Shown here in pieces: positions 1 through 10,390 of a stretch of 35,317 nucleotides of DNA. The translations under genes and the position numbers were made by a program. Origin of the DNA: Candidatus Providencia siddallii (GTDB taxonomy: Bacteria; Pseudomonadota; Gammaproteobacteria; Enterobacterales; Enterobacteriaceae); the NCBI RefSeq assembly GCF_964026685.1, contig NZ_OZ034688.1, positions 720,442 to 755,758 of the forward strand. Direction: 5' to 3'. Below the pieces are notes generated by a model, which searched no databases, had not been told where the DNA came from, and saw only the letters and a program-made list of their open reading frames with translations. Numbering within the stretch: position 1 is the first letter of the stretch; every line of letters begins with the position of its first letter.

Positions 1-70
1 AAAATATCATAAAATTTTTAAATTAGTGTTAAATACATTTTTAATCGATTAATTTATAACAATAATATCT

Positions 71-1021
71 ATGTTAAAAATAAATAAATTATTACAAAAA
101 AAACCAATTATAATATTTTTAATGGGTCCAACTGCCGTTGGAAAAACATCTTTATCAATTGAAATACAAAAATATTTACCTTTAGAAATAATTAGTGTAG
201 ATTCAGGATTAATTTATAGAGGAATGGATATTGGAACTTCTAAACCTAATTATAAAGAACTTGCAAAAATCCCACATCACTTAATTGATATTATAAATCC
301 TAATGAATATTACTCAACAGCTAATTTTTGTCAAGACGCATTAAATATAATAAATAAAATATCTAAAAAAAATAAAATTTCATTATTGGTTGGCGGAACA
401 ATGTTTTATTTTAAATCATTACTTGAAGGTTTATCACCATTGCCTCCTCCAGATTTTAATCTCCGTGATGAAATAAAACAAATGATACAAAAAAAAGGAT
501 TATCTGAAATATATTATCGATTAAAAAAAATCGATTATATTGCTGCATCTAAAATACATCCTAACGATTCACAAAGATTAATTAGAGCATTAGAAATATG
601 TATTATTTCAAAAAAAACATTAACTGAAATACAACAATTGCCAAAAAAAAAATTACCATACAACGTATTACAATTTGCTATTTTACCATTAAATCGTAAA
701 CTTTTACATGAACGTATAAAACAACGTTTTTATCTAATGTTAGAAAAAGGTTTTGAAGAAGAAGCGAAAAAACTTTTTAAACAATATAACTTAAATATAA
801 ATTTACCTTCAATTCGTTGTGTAGGATATAAACAAATGTGGTTATATTTAAATGGAGAAATTAATTATAATGAAATGATTAATAAAGGAATTTGTGCGAC
901 ACGACAATTAGCAAAACATCAAATTACATGGTTGAAAAAATGGAATAACATTCATTTATTAAAAAATGAAAACACTAAGCATAATATTAACTTAATCATA
1001 AAAACTATATTTAATTTTTGA
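71..1021 (+). CDS. miaA: tRNA dimethylallyltransferase MiaA
   Basis: Transfers a dimethylallyl group to A37 of tRNAs that read UNN codons, the first step to ms2i6A. The P-loop GPTAVGKT lies at residues 19-26 and the DSGLIYRGMDIGTSKP substrate motif starts at residue 44. The 316 aa up to the TGA equal the E. coli length. It lies upstream of hfq as in enteric bacteria. The nominal stop is TGA (1019-1021), one of only two in the window, although TGA is read as Trp elsewhere here. With TGA as Trp the frame has no other stop and runs in phase through 16 linker codons into the hfq ATG at 1070. The C-terminus at the TGA looks like a natural MiaA end, so either the TGA still terminates or a MiaA-Hfq fusion is made. 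If UGA-reading tRNA-Trp has an A36-A37 context it would itself be a MiaA substrate (inference). Confidence 0.95.
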   Translation: MLKINKLLQKKPIIIFLMGPTAVGKTSLSIEIQKYLPLEIISVDSGLIYRGMDIGTSKPNYKELAKIPHHLIDIINPNEYYSTANFCQDALNIINKISKKNKISLLVGGTMFYFKSLLEGLSPLPPPDFNLRDEIKQMIQKKGLSEIYYRLKKIDYIAASKIHPNDSQRLIRALEICIISKKTLTEIQQLPKKKLPYNVLQFAILPLNRKLLHERIKQRFYLMLEKGFEEEAKKLFKQYNLNINLPSIRCVGYKQMWLYLNGEINYNEMINKGICATRQLAKHQITWLKKWNNIHLLKNENTKHNINLIIKTIFNF

Positions 1022-1069
1022 TTATTACAAAATTGCAAAAACAAAATAATAAAATTAAGGAAATATATA

Positions 1070-1294
1070 ATGACTAAGAATCAATCACTACACAATCCAT
1101 TTTTAAATACATTACATCGTGAAAAAACACCAGTATTTATCTATCTTGTTAATAAAATAAAATTACAAGGACAAATAGAATCTTTTGATAAATTTGTTAT
1201 TTTATTAAAAAATAATATTAATCAGATAATTTACAAACATGCTATATCTACAATTGTTCCTACTAAATTTATTTCTCATAATAATTTAAAATAA
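1070..1294 (+). CDS. hfq: RNA chaperone Hfq, tail-less
   Basis: Sm-like hexameric RNA chaperone that pairs small RNAs with mRNAs and protects RNA. The Sm core is well kept (PFLNTL near the start, [17 protein letters not shown], and the proximal-face YKH motif). At 74 aa it lacks the roughly 30-residue disordered C-terminal tail of the 102-aa E. coli protein. The rim patch that is RRER in E. coli (R16, R17, R19) is HREK here, so annealing activity may be weaker. A Shine-Dalgarno-like AAGGA sits about 9 nt before the ATG, which supports independent initiation even though the upstream miaA frame is in phase. hflX, which normally follows, is absent. Confidence 0.95.
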   Translation: MTKNQSLHNPFLNTLHREKTPVFIYLVNKIKLQGQIESFDKFVILLKNNINQIIYKHAISTIVPTKFISHNNLK

Positions 1295-1484
1295 ATACTA
1301 TGTAAAATTAATAATTAATAAAATATTTTATATAAAATTTTAAAAAAATATTTAACAAATCAAAAATATTTCTTAAAAATACTTAATTTAAAACAGATAA
1401 AAATACAAAATCATTATAAATAAATTTATATATTTATATATAATATATATAATTACTAATAATAATAAAAAAATGGAGTTTAAT

Positions 1485-2663
1485 ATGGTATGGTATAAGT
1501 CAATATTCAACAAACAAAATATTATTTTTTTTAAAAAAAATAATATTATAAAAAACAACTTATACAAAAATATAAAAAAAAGGGTAACTTATAATTTATT
1601 TTTTTTTCTACATAAAATAATCATCAAATTTAATAAAAATTATAAAATTAACAATATTAAACAACAATTAAATAACAATAAACGATTAGGTTTTTTAATT
1701 TTTATAATTATTACTTCGATATGGATAATATCTGGTTTTTATACAATAAAAGAAAGTGATCGTGGTATAGTGTTACGTTTTGGAAAATATAATGGCATTG
1801 TAAGTTCTGGTTTAAATTGGAAACCAACATTTATTGATAAAATAATACCTATTAATGTAGAAACTGTACGAGAACAAGCTACAAACGGTATTATGCTAAC
1901 ATCTGATGAAAATGTAATCAAAGTAGAAATGAATGTTCAATATCGTATCACAGATCCTGAAAAATATCTATTTAATGTCATTAATCCAGACAATAGTTTA
2001 CGTCAAGCCTTAGATAGTACAGTACGTGGAGTAATAGGTCAATCTGCTATGGAACAAGTACTTACAACAAATCGTTCATTTATTCGTGATATAACACAAA
2101 AAGAACTTGAAACTGCAATATCACCATATAAAATGGGGATTACTATATTAGATGTAAATTTTCAAGCTGCAAGGCCGCCTGAAGATGTTAAAGCAGCGTT
2201 TGATGATGTAATAGCAGCAAGAGAAGAAGAACAAAAAACTATACGTGAAGCGTATGCTTATAGAAATGAAGTTTTACCATTAGCAAAAGGTAATGCACAA
2301 AAAATTGTTAAAGAAGCAGAAGCCTATAAAGCAAGTATAATTTTAAAATCTGAAGGAGAAGTTGCAAGTTTTATTAAAATATTACCTGAATATCATTTAG
2401 CTCCAGAAATAACAAAAGAACGTCTTTATATAGATACAATGGAACATATATTATCTAATACAAATAAAATAATTATAAACGATAAAAATAATAATTTACT
2501 ACTGTTACCTATCAAAGAACTTATGAATAATAATAAATCTAAAATTTTACATGAATTTACAAATTCAAAAAAATCATCAATAAAAAACAATAAAACATTA
2601 TACAATTCATCATCACAAATAAATAATACTATTCGTAATAATTCAATTAGAAATGGGAGATAA
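1485..2663 (+). CDS. hflK: HflK, FtsH-modulating SPFH protein
   Basis: Inner-membrane SPFH/prohibitin-type protein that forms the HflKC cage around FtsH and modulates proteolysis of membrane proteins. I start at ATG 1485 (MVWYKS, compare E. coli MAWN) because the ATG at 1473 overlaps the GGAG ribosome site at 1475-1478. After a basic, Asn/Lys-rich N-tail (E. coli has a Gly-rich one) comes one membrane segment at about residues 67-87, then the SPFH domain (GFYTIKESDRGIVLRFGK; LTSDENV; DVNFQAARPPEDVKAAFDDV) and a low-complexity C-tail. 392 aa against 419 in E. coli. The stop is 3 nt before hflC, so the two form a translationally coupled pair. Confidence 0.95.
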   Translation: MVWYKSIFNKQNIIFFKKNNIIKNNLYKNIKKRVTYNLFFFLHKIIIKFNKNYKINNIKQQLNNNKRLGFLIFIIITSIWIISGFYTIKESDRGIVLRFGKYNGIVSSGLNWKPTFIDKIIPINVETVREQATNGIMLTSDENVIKVEMNVQYRITDPEKYLFNVINPDNSLRQALDSTVRGVIGQSAMEQVLTTNRSFIRDITQKELETAISPYKMGITILDVNFQAARPPEDVKAAFDDVIAAREEEQKTIREAYAYRNEVLPLAKGNAQKIVKEAEAYKASIILKSEGEVASFIKILPEYHLAPEITKERLYIDTMEHILSNTNKIIINDKNNNLLLLPIKELMNNNKSKILHEFTNSKKSSIKNNKTLYNSSSQINNTIRNNSIRNGR

Positions 2664-2666
2664 ATA

Positions 2667-3659
2667 ATGCGTAATTCATTTATTTTTATAATTATTGCAA
2701 ATTTATTTCTTATGTACACATCTATTTTTATTATACCACAAACTGAACGTGGAATTATATTACGTTTTGGAAAAGTATTACGTAATTACGAAAATAAACC
2801 AATAATTTACAAACCAGGTTTACATTTTAAAATACCAATTATAGAAACAGTAAAAATGTTAGATGCACGAATCCAAACATTAGAAATTCAAGCAGATCGA
2901 TATTTAACAAGTGAAAATAAAGATCTAATGGTTGATTCATATCTAAAATGGCGAATCAATGACTTCAGTCGTTATTATGTTGCTACTGGTGGCGGAAAAT
3001 CTTATCAAGCAGAAACCCTATTAAAACGAAAATTTAGTGATCGCTTACGATCTGAATTTGGACGTTTAAGTGTAAATGATATAATAACGGATTCACGAGG
3101 TCGTTTAACTGTTGATATTCGCGATTCATTAAATAAAGGTACATCAACTAATGAATTAAATAAAAAATATAATTCTAATACAACAACAAAAACAAAAAAA
3201 ATTTTTAATATAAAACATTTTATAATTAATGCAAATAGCATGACTGCATTAGGAATTGAAGTTGTTGATGTACGAATAAAAAAAATTGAACTTCCTAATG
3301 AAATTTTTGAAGCAATATACGCTCGTATGAGAGCAGAACGCGAAGCAGTAGCTCGTCAACATCGTTCAAGAGGACAAGAAGAAGCAACAAAAATTCGTGC
3401 AACTGCAGATAAAACAGTTACTGAAATTTTATCTGAAGCAGAACGTACATCTTTAATTTTAAAAGGTGAAGGAGATGCTACAGCAGCAAAAATATTCGCT
3501 AATGCATTTAATCAAGATCCAGGATTTTATACTTTTATTCGTAGTTTACGTGCTTATAAAGAGAGTTTTAAAACAAATGGGGATATAATAATTATGTCAC
3601 CACACGATGATTTTTTTAATTTTATGAAAGCTCCAACTAAACTTCATAAAAAAAATTAA
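2667..3659 (+). CDS. hflC: HflC, FtsH-modulating SPFH protein
   Basis: Partner of HflK in the inner-membrane HflKC complex that encloses FtsH. The single N-terminal membrane segment is at about residues 4-22, followed by ERGIILRFGKVL, the conserved PGLHFKIPIIETVKMLDARIQT block, VDSYLKWRI and the RMRAEREAVARQHRSRGQEEA coiled region. 330 aa against 334 in E. coli. The central variable stretch (about 155-190) is Asn/Lys/Thr-rich. It starts 3 nt after the hflK stop. A 13-bp hairpin follows at 3708-3736. Confidence 0.95.
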   Translation: MRNSFIFIIIANLFLMYTSIFIIPQTERGIILRFGKVLRNYENKPIIYKPGLHFKIPIIETVKMLDARIQTLEIQADRYLTSENKDLMVDSYLKWRINDFSRYYVATGGGKSYQAETLLKRKFSDRLRSEFGRLSVNDIITDSRGRLTVDIRDSLNKGTSTNELNKKYNSNTTTKTKKIFNIKHFIINANSMTALGIEVVDVRIKKIELPNEIFEAIYARMRAEREAVARQHRSRGQEEATKIRATADKTVTEILSEAERTSLILKGEGDATAAKIFANAFNQDPGFYTFIRSLRAYKESFKTNGDIIIMSPHDDFFNFMKAPTKLHKKN

Positions 3660-3707
3660 TTCTTTATTATTTTATAATAAACAATTATTATATTTAACAA
3701 AAAAATA

Positions 3708-3736
3708 ATATTATATTATTATAAATAATATAATAT
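3708..3736. terminator. hairpin after hflC
   Basis: Perfect 13-bp inverted repeat (3708-3720 and 3724-3736) with a 3-nt loop, all A/T, 49 nt after the hflC stop. It may end the hflKC transcript or stabilise its 3' end. AT-only composition lowers confidence. Confidence 0.4.
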
Positions 3737-3779
3737 ATTTAAAAAATAATTATAAATTTTAAAAAATATTATTTTTTAA

Positions 3780-5120
<1,341 letters not shown>

Positions 5121-5395
5121 TTTTTTAAAAAAATAAAATATTTTTAATTTTTTATTATTTTAAATAACTTTAAATAAAATTTATTTATATTTAAAAAATT
5201 TATTTATTTTAATTTTTTTAAATATTTTTCATTAATAATTTTAAATATACTATTTTTAATAAAAATTAAAAATCAAAAAAATAAACATCAAATAAAAAAA
5301 CTAAAAAAAATGTGTTTTTTTATAAAAAAATAAAATAACTATAAAAATTATATATCATCAATTTTAATATTTTATTCAAAAAAACTAAAATAAAT

Positions 5396-6145
5396 ATGAC
5401 TGAACTAATTTATGGTTTTCATGCAATTAATGCAATACTTGAAAAATCACCAAAACGTATTAAAGAATTTTATTATTCAAATGAAAAAAAAAATTATAAA
5501 GTTATATCTATTTTAAAAAAAATAAAAACATTAAACATAACAGTAATAAAAACTAACCGTAAATGGATAAATGAACAAATAAAAAAAACAAGTAATCAAG
5601 GATGTTTTGTTAAAGTAACAAAAAATAAAGAACAAAAAGAAAGTGATTTAATTAAAATAATTAAAAACACAAAAACACCATTTTTATTAGCACTTGATTG
5701 TATCACAGATCCTTATAATTTAGGAGCATGTCTACGTAGTGCTAATGCAGCAGGAATTAATGCAGTTATTATACCAAAAGATAAATCAGCTAAATTAAAT
5801 TCAACAGTAAAAAAAGTAGCTTGTGGAGCAGTAGAAAACACACCAATATTTCGTGTAACAAATCTAGTTAGAACTTTATGTTTACTAAAAAATAATAATA
5901 TACGAATTATTGGTACTACTGTAGAAAAAACTAAAAATACTATTTATCAATGTAAACTAACAGATTCAATAATTTTAGTTATGGGATCTGAAAATAAAGG
6001 CCTACGACATTTAACAAAAAAACATTGCAATGAATTAATTAATATACCAACAATTGGATCTATTTCTTCATTAAATGTTTCCGTTGCTACTGGAATATGC
6101 TTATTTGAAGCAATTAGACAACGGTTATTCATAAAAAACAAATAA
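5396..6145 (+). CDS. rlmB: 23S rRNA (guanosine-2'-O)-methyltransferase RlmB
   Basis: SPOUT-family enzyme that 2'-O-methylates G2251 in the 23S rRNA P loop using S-adenosylmethionine. The N-terminal substrate-binding domain begins ELIYGFHAINAILE. The SPOUT knot motifs are clear: DPYNLGACLRSANAAG at about 103-118, ILVMGSENKGLR, and SSLNVSVATGICLFEAIRQR near the C-terminus. 249 aa against 243 in E. coli. Order purA-(nsrR-rnr lost)-rlmB-rpsF follows the enteric arrangement. The 275-base spacer before it shows nothing recognisable. Confidence 0.95.
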   Translation: MTELIYGFHAINAILEKSPKRIKEFYYSNEKKNYKVISILKKIKTLNITVIKTNRKWINEQIKKTSNQGCFVKVTKNKEQKESDLIKIIKNTKTPFLLALDCITDPYNLGACLRSANAAGINAVIIPKDKSAKLNSTVKKVACGAVENTPIFRVTNLVRTLCLLKNNNIRIIGTTVEKTKNTIYQCKLTDSIILVMGSENKGLRHLTKKHCNELINIPTIGSISSLNVSVATGICLFEAIRQRLFIKNK

Positions 6146-6272
6146 AATTTTTATTGAATTTTTATAAAAAAAGTATAATATAAAAAAAATAAGATTATCA
6201 AAATTTTAATATTATTTTTAATAGTTTTATATTAAAAATATAAAAACTAATAATCAATAAGGATAATTGTTA

Positions 6273-6653
6273 ATGCGTCACTATGAAATTATTTTAATAA
6301 TTCATCCTGATCAAAGTGATCAGGTAGAATCCATGATTAACCGTTATAAAACAACTATAATAAATACAAACGGGTATATTCATCGACAAGAAAATTGGGG
6401 TAGACGACAACTAGCATACCCAATTAACAAATTACATAAAGCTCATTATATACTTCTTAATATTGAAGTTAATCAAAAAACAATTAATGAATTAGAAAAA
6501 AATTTCCGATTTAATGATGCAATCATTCGTAATATTATTATACGAGTTAAATCTGCTATAACAAATCCTTCTTTAATACTTAAATCTAAAGATGAACGTC
6601 GTAATACTAATACTATTAATGATTTTCAAAATGAAGAAAAAATAAAATATTAA
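6273..6653 (+). CDS. rpsF: 30S ribosomal protein bS6
   Basis: Small-subunit protein that binds 16S rRNA next to bS18. Start taken at ATG 6273 (MRHYEI, as in E. coli), preceded by AAGGA at 6259-6263 with 9-nt spacing; a TTG two codons earlier is not needed. [18 protein letters not shown] and [10 protein letters not shown] are diagnostic. 126 aa; the acidic C-terminal tail of E. coli S6 is shortened. priB, which normally lies between rpsF and rpsR, is absent. Confidence 0.96.
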   Translation: MRHYEIILIIHPDQSDQVESMINRYKTTIINTNGYIHRQENWGRRQLAYPINKLHKAHYILLNIEVNQKTINELEKNFRFNDAIIRNIIIRVKSAITNPSLILKSKDERRNTNTINDFQNEEKIKY

Positions 6654-6667
6654 TTAATTATTTTATT

Positions 6668-6715
6668 TTTTATATGTTTTATAAAATACTATTTTTAATA
6701 AATAAACATATAAAA
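6668..6715. terminator. hairpin in the rpsF-rpsR gap
   Basis: Perfect 12-bp inverted repeat (6668-6679, TTTTATATGTTT, and 6704-6715) with a 24-nt loop, 15 nt after the rpsF stop, in the 233-base gap where priB would be. It could end the rpsF transcript or be a 3' stabiliser. The rest of the gap shows no recognisable remnant. Confidence 0.4.
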
Positions 6716-6886
6716 TATATTATTTAAAATATTTTTTATTCTAAATTTTTTTTAATTAAATTACAAAAAAATAAAAATATATTTTTTATGTTTTAATAAT
6801 TTATTAATTACATAAATAATATAATAAAATATATTTTTATTAATTTTAAAAAAATAACTTTACTAAAAATATTTTGGAGAAAAAAT

Positions 6887-7114
6887 ATGGCACGTTATTT
6901 CAGACGTAGAAAATTTTGTAAATTTAAAGCAGAAGGTATTCAAGAAATTGATTATAAAGATATTTTAACTTTAAAAAGCTTTATTACTGAAAGTGGTAAA
7001 ATTGTACCAAGTCGTATTACAGGAACATCTTCTAAATATCAACGACAATTATCTAATTCTATTAAATTAGCTAGATATTTATCTTTATTACCATACACTG
7101 ATTATCATAAATAA
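6887..7114 (+). CDS. rpsR: 30S ribosomal protein bS18
   Basis: Binds with bS6 on the 30S platform. 75 aa, the same as E. coli, with [16 protein letters not shown] at the N-terminus and the basic [27 protein letters not shown] core. GGAG lies 8 nt before the ATG. The stop is 19 nt before rplI, so rpsR-rplI is a small operon. Confidence 0.97.
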   Translation: MARYFRRRKFCKFKAEGIQEIDYKDILTLKSFITESGKIVPSRITGTSSKYQRQLSNSIKLARYLSLLPYTDYHK

Positions 7115-7133
7115 AATTTTTAGGAGATATTAA

Positions 7134-7583
7134 ATGCAAGTTATTTTACTTGATAAAGTAACTAATCTTGGAAATCTAGGTGATGTTGTTAACGTTAAAT
7201 CTGGTTATGCACGTAACTATTTAATTCCTTATAAAAAAGCTGTTCTTGCAACTAAAAAAAATATAAATTTTTTTGAATCACAACAAAATAAATTAAAAAC
7301 TGAATTAACTAATATTTTAACATTAGCAAAAAACCGAGCTTCAATTTTAAATCAAATAGGTTCTATTAAAATATATGCAAAAGCTGGTAATGAAGGAAAG
7401 CTATTTGGTTCTATAGGTATAAGAGATATTGTAAAATCAATTACAGACATTGGGGTTGAAATTAAAAAAAATGAAATAAAATTACCAAATGGCATTTTGC
7501 GTACTATTGGTAATCATGAGATAGGTTTACAATTACATAATGACGTATTTATAAAATTTATAGTTATTATTATTGCTGAATAA
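7134..7583 (+). CDS. rplI: 50S ribosomal protein bL9
   Basis: Large-subunit protein with an N-terminal rRNA-binding domain (MQVILLDKVTNLGNLGDVV, then VKSGYARNYLIPYKKA), a long helix and a C-terminal domain (AGNEGKLFGSIG). 149 aa, identical in length to E. coli. AGGAG precedes the start. A hairpin with a T-run follows (7592-7642). Confidence 0.97.
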   Translation: MQVILLDKVTNLGNLGDVVNVKSGYARNYLIPYKKAVLATKKNINFFESQQNKLKTELTNILTLAKNRASILNQIGSIKIYAKAGNEGKLFGSIGIRDIVKSITDIGVEIKKNEIKLPNGILRTIGNHEIGLQLHNDVFIKFIVIIIAE

Positions 7584-7591
7584 CAAAACAA

Positions 7592-7642
7592 TAGTGTAAT
7601 AGATTTATTAAAATATTTTTATTACACTAAATAATTTTTTTT
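7592..7642 (+). terminator. rplI terminator
   Basis: Inverted repeat TAGTGTAATA (7592-7601) and its complement (7620-7629), followed by a run of eight T (7635-7642). It lies 8 nt after the rplI stop, between convergent rplI and ytfB. It fits a weak Rho-independent terminator. Confidence 0.6.
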
Positions 7643-7716
7643 AAAAAACTATATTTTTCTAAAAAAATCAATAAATATTAAAAAATATTTTAAAATTTAA
7701 TTTACTATAAACAAAA

Positions 7717-8280
7717 TTACGGAGTTCTGTAATAACTATTATTTTTTTTAAAAAAACTATATTTTTTTCCAGTTAAATCAATTGTTTCTAATAATTGAAC
7801 TTCTCCTTTTTTATTAACTTTTAAACGTATTTTTTGACCTTCATATAAATTACTTAATATTTTTTTTTCTTTTTCAATTTTTGCCATATTAAAAGCATTA
7901 TCAACTTTTAAACTATTATCACGAAATAATTTAGCAAGAGTATTTCCTTTTTGTACATTAAAATACTTCCAATCATTATTTTTAATATTTTCTTTTAAAA
8001 ATATTAATTCTTGTAATTTATTATTCTTTTGGTTTTCTTTATTTTTATTATTCAAATTTATATTAATTGATAAAATATCATTAAATTTTGTATCAAAATT
8101 TCTTAATTTAATAAATTTTCTATTATAATTATCTATTGTTAAAGATTTTATAATTATTAACTGTAACTTATCTTGAAATTTAATAATATAATTAATACAT
8201 TTTGGCCAAAACAATAATAAGATAACAATAAAAAACAAAAATATTATAGAATAAAGATGAAATTTTGAAAGTTTTAACAC
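7717..8280 (-). CDS. ytfB: OapA/LysM-like cell-division protein YtfB
   Basis: Bitopic inner-membrane protein whose C-terminal OapA (LysM-like) domain binds glycan strands; in E. coli it acts in cell division. Here an N-terminal membrane segment at about residues 8-25 is followed by a Lys/Asn-rich linker and the conserved C-terminal domain from about residue 102 (WKYFNVQKGNTLAKLFRDNSL; LSNLYEGQKIRL). 187 aa against 212 in E. coli; the cytoplasmic N-tail is shorter. The start is GTG at 8280, supported by AAGGA 5 nt upstream. Position next to rplI matches E. coli. Confidence 0.85.
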   Translation of the reverse strand: MLKLSKFHLYSIIFLFFIVILLLFWPKCINYIIKFQDKLQLIIIKSLTIDNYNRKFIKLRNFDTKFNDILSININLNNKNKENQKNNKLQELIFLKENIKNNDWKYFNVQKGNTLAKLFRDNSLKVDNAFNMAKIEKEKKILSNLYEGQKIRLKVNKKGEVQLLETIDLTGKKYSFFKKNNSYYRTP

Positions 8281-8588
8281 AATTATCCTTAAATTTTAAT
8301 TTAAAATATTTTATCAAAAACTTTTATGTATTAAAAAACAAAAAAAAAACAAAAAAATTAACTTTTTAAATACACAAAAATATAATATTACGTAATTATA
8401 TTTTACATATAACAAAATATTTTTAAATTTAAAAAATAAAAATTATTATATTAATTTTAATAAACATTAATAATAACTATAAAATTTAAAATAAAATAAA
8501 TAATTTTCATATAAAATAATTTTAAATTATATATAAAAATTAAAAAAACATATTTTTAAAAAAACTTTTAAAAATTAATATAAAAATC
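8281..8588. other. AT-rich spacer between ytfB and rpsI
   Basis: About 308 bases almost wholly of A and T. It holds the ytfB ribosome site next to 8281 and otherwise only short A/T palindromes. I see no gene, RNA or clear promoter. Confidence 0.6.
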
Positions 8589-8626
8589 TTTTGCAAAAAA
8601 TGTCTACTTCGACAAGTTTTGCAAAA
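8589..8626 (-). terminator. rplM-rpsI operon terminator
   Basis: On the minus strand, arms TTTTGCAAAACTTGTC and GACATTTTTTGCAAAA form a 16-pair stem with two central mismatches and a 6-nt loop (GAAGTA), followed by GATTTTTA. It starts 22 nt after the rpsI stop. Its G/C content stands out against the surrounding spacer, which suggests selection. Confidence 0.7.
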
Positions 8627-8648
8627 TAAATTTTATACAAAATAAAAA

Positions 8649-9041
8649 TTAACGTTTAGAAAATTGCGGACGTTTACGAGCTTTTCTTAATCCAACTTTT
8701 TTTCTTTCAACGGAACGAGCATCACGAGTAACAAAACCTACTTTACGTAAACATGTTCGAAAAGAAGAATTATATTTAAGTAATGCACGAGTAATACCAT
8801 GACGAATCGCACCAACTTGACCAGATACACCACCACCTTTTACAGTAATATATAAATCAAATTTTTCTAACATATCAACTAATTTTAAAGGCTGACGAAT
8901 TACCATTCTAACTATTTCATAGCTAAAATATTGTTCTAATGTACAACGATTTATTATAATATTTCCTATACCTTTTTTTATAAAAACACGAGCAGAAGAA
9001 CATTTACGTCTTCCAGTTCCATAATATTGATTTTCAATCAT
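8649..9041 (-). CDS. rpsI: 30S ribosomal protein uS9
   Basis: Small-subunit head protein whose C-terminal tail contacts P-site tRNA. 130 aa, as in E. coli, with [14 protein letters not shown] at the start, [17 protein letters not shown] in the middle and the basic tail [12 protein letters not shown]. It lies 14 nt after rplM in the conserved rplM-rpsI operon. Confidence 0.97.
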   Translation of the reverse strand: MIENQYYGTGRRKCSSARVFIKKGIGNIIINRCTLEQYFSYEIVRMVIRQPLKLVDMLEKFDLYITVKGGGVSGQVGAIRHGITRALLKYNSSFRTCLRKVGFVTRDARSVERKKVGLRKARKRPQFSKR

Positions 9042-9055
9042 TCTTTTTATCCGAA

Positions 9056-9484
9056 TTAAATGTCAATAAATTTAGGTTGTTGTGCAACATGTTTATGTTT
9101 ATCATCTGAATAAACTTTTAATTTACGATACATAGAACGACCAAGAGGTCCTTTAGGTAACATTCCTTTAACAGCAATCTCAATTACTTTTTTAGGATTA
9201 CAATCAATCATTTCTTTAAAAGATCTTTTTTTTATACCTCCTATATAACCTGTGTGACGATAATATATTTTATTTTTATATTTATTTCCAGTAACACATA
9301 TTTTTTTTGCATTTAAAACAATAACATAATCTCCTATATCCATATTAGAAGTATACTCTTCTTTATGTTTACCTTTTAAAATATGAGCTAATTTTGTAGC
9401 TAATCTACCTAAAGTTTTACCTGTTGAATCTACAATATACCATTCTCTTTTTATTTTTTCTTGTTTAGCTATAAAAGTTTTCAT
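9056..9484 (-). CDS. rplM: 50S ribosomal protein uL13
   Basis: Early-assembly large-subunit protein. Start taken at ATG 9484 (MKTFIAK, E. coli MKTFTAK) rather than an upstream in-frame codon at 9508; GGA lies 9 nt before it. 142 aa equals the E. coli length. [17 protein letters not shown], the HTGYIGGIK loop and [19 protein letters not shown] are diagnostic. First gene of the rplM-rpsI operon, divergent from zapG. Confidence 0.97.
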   Translation of the reverse strand: MKTFIAKQEKIKREWYIVDSTGKTLGRLATKLAHILKGKHKEEYTSNMDIGDYVIVLNAKKICVTGNKYKNKIYYRHTGYIGGIKKRSFKEMIDCNPKKVIEIAVKGMLPKGPLGRSMYRKLKVYSDDKHKHVAQQPKFIDI

Positions 9485-9927
9485 TAATATATCCAACATT
9501 AATAACACATTAATAATTAAATCTATTTTTTTTTATTATAATAATTATTTAACAATATAAAATAATTAACTTAATAAAATTTTATAATATATATTATCAT
9601 TTATAAAAAAATTATATTTAAATTGATTTTAAATATTTTTTGTAAAATATATAATTAAATTTAAAATTTGATAATTTTTATTAAATATTTATTAAAAAAA
9701 TATTTAATAAAAATTATCAAATTTATTTTATTTTAAATAAATAAAATATATAAAAATTCAATAAGATGTTTTAAAATAAATATGCGCATATTTATATCAA
9801 TAAATAAATTCTTAAGTATAATAATAAAATATAATATCGTTTTTTTTAAAAAAATTCTAGCATTTTTATAATTTTAATAGTTTACATTTAAATTTTAAAA
9901 AAATTAATATTTACAAAAGGAAATATT
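9485..9927. other. divergent spacer rplM/zapG
   Basis: 443 bases between the divergent rplM and zapG starts, so it should contain both promoters. It is nearly pure A/T except for a few bases near 9774-9790. Its main structure is a 27-bp perfect inverted repeat (listed separately). zapE, the usual neighbour of zapG, is absent and no remnant is visible. Confidence 0.6.
9664..9724. repeat. 27-bp perfect inverted repeat
   Basis: Arms at 9664-9690 and 9698-9724 are exact reverse complements with a 7-nt loop. The arm begins AAATTTGATAATTTTTATT. It lies between two divergent genes, so it is not a terminator for either present neighbour. It could be the terminator of a lost gene, an operator or a structural element. 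Confidence 0.85.
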
Positions 9928-10281
9928 ATGATAGTTATATATGTATCATTAGGATTAGTTATCGGTTTTATTATTGGATTTTTAATTTTTTATGTTATTC
10001 AAAAATTTCATCAACAAAAAAATATAAAAAATAAATTGAATAAAAAAAATATAAAAATTGAAGAATATCATAAAAAAAATATAGAAAATTTTAATAATAT
10101 AACAAAATTATTAGATAATATAACATATAATTATTGTGAACTTTATCAATATATAATAAATATTTATTCTGATTCTATTCCGGAATTCACTATAAAAAAT
10201 AAATATTTTTTTCAATTTTTAAAACAATTTAAAAAAAATAACGAAGAATTATTATATAAAACTCAACCAAAAGATTATTAA
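9928..10281 (+). CDS. zapG: ZapG (YhcB), envelope growth/division protein
   Basis: Small inner-membrane protein of the DUF1043 family that links cell elongation and division in E. coli. One N-terminal membrane segment at about residues 2-24 with the family's GLVIGFIIGF pattern is followed by a basic coiled-coil region and the conserved LLDNITYNYCELYQYI stretch (E. coli LLDTMAHDYRQLYQHM). 117 aa against 132. AAGGA sits 6 nt before ATG. Directly upstream of degQ as in E. coli. Confidence 0.85.
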   Translation: MIVIYVSLGLVIGFIIGFLIFYVIQKFHQQKNIKNKLNKKNIKIEEYHKKNIENFNNITKLLDNITYNYCELYQYIINIYSDSIPEFTIKNKYFFQFLKQFKKNNEELLYKTQPKDY

Positions 10282-10390
10282 TATATATATATAAAAATTA
10301 TTTAAAATTAATATTTTTTATATTTCATAAATAAACCAATAAAATTATTTGTTAAATATAAATATTTTATTTTAAGAGAATATACAAATT

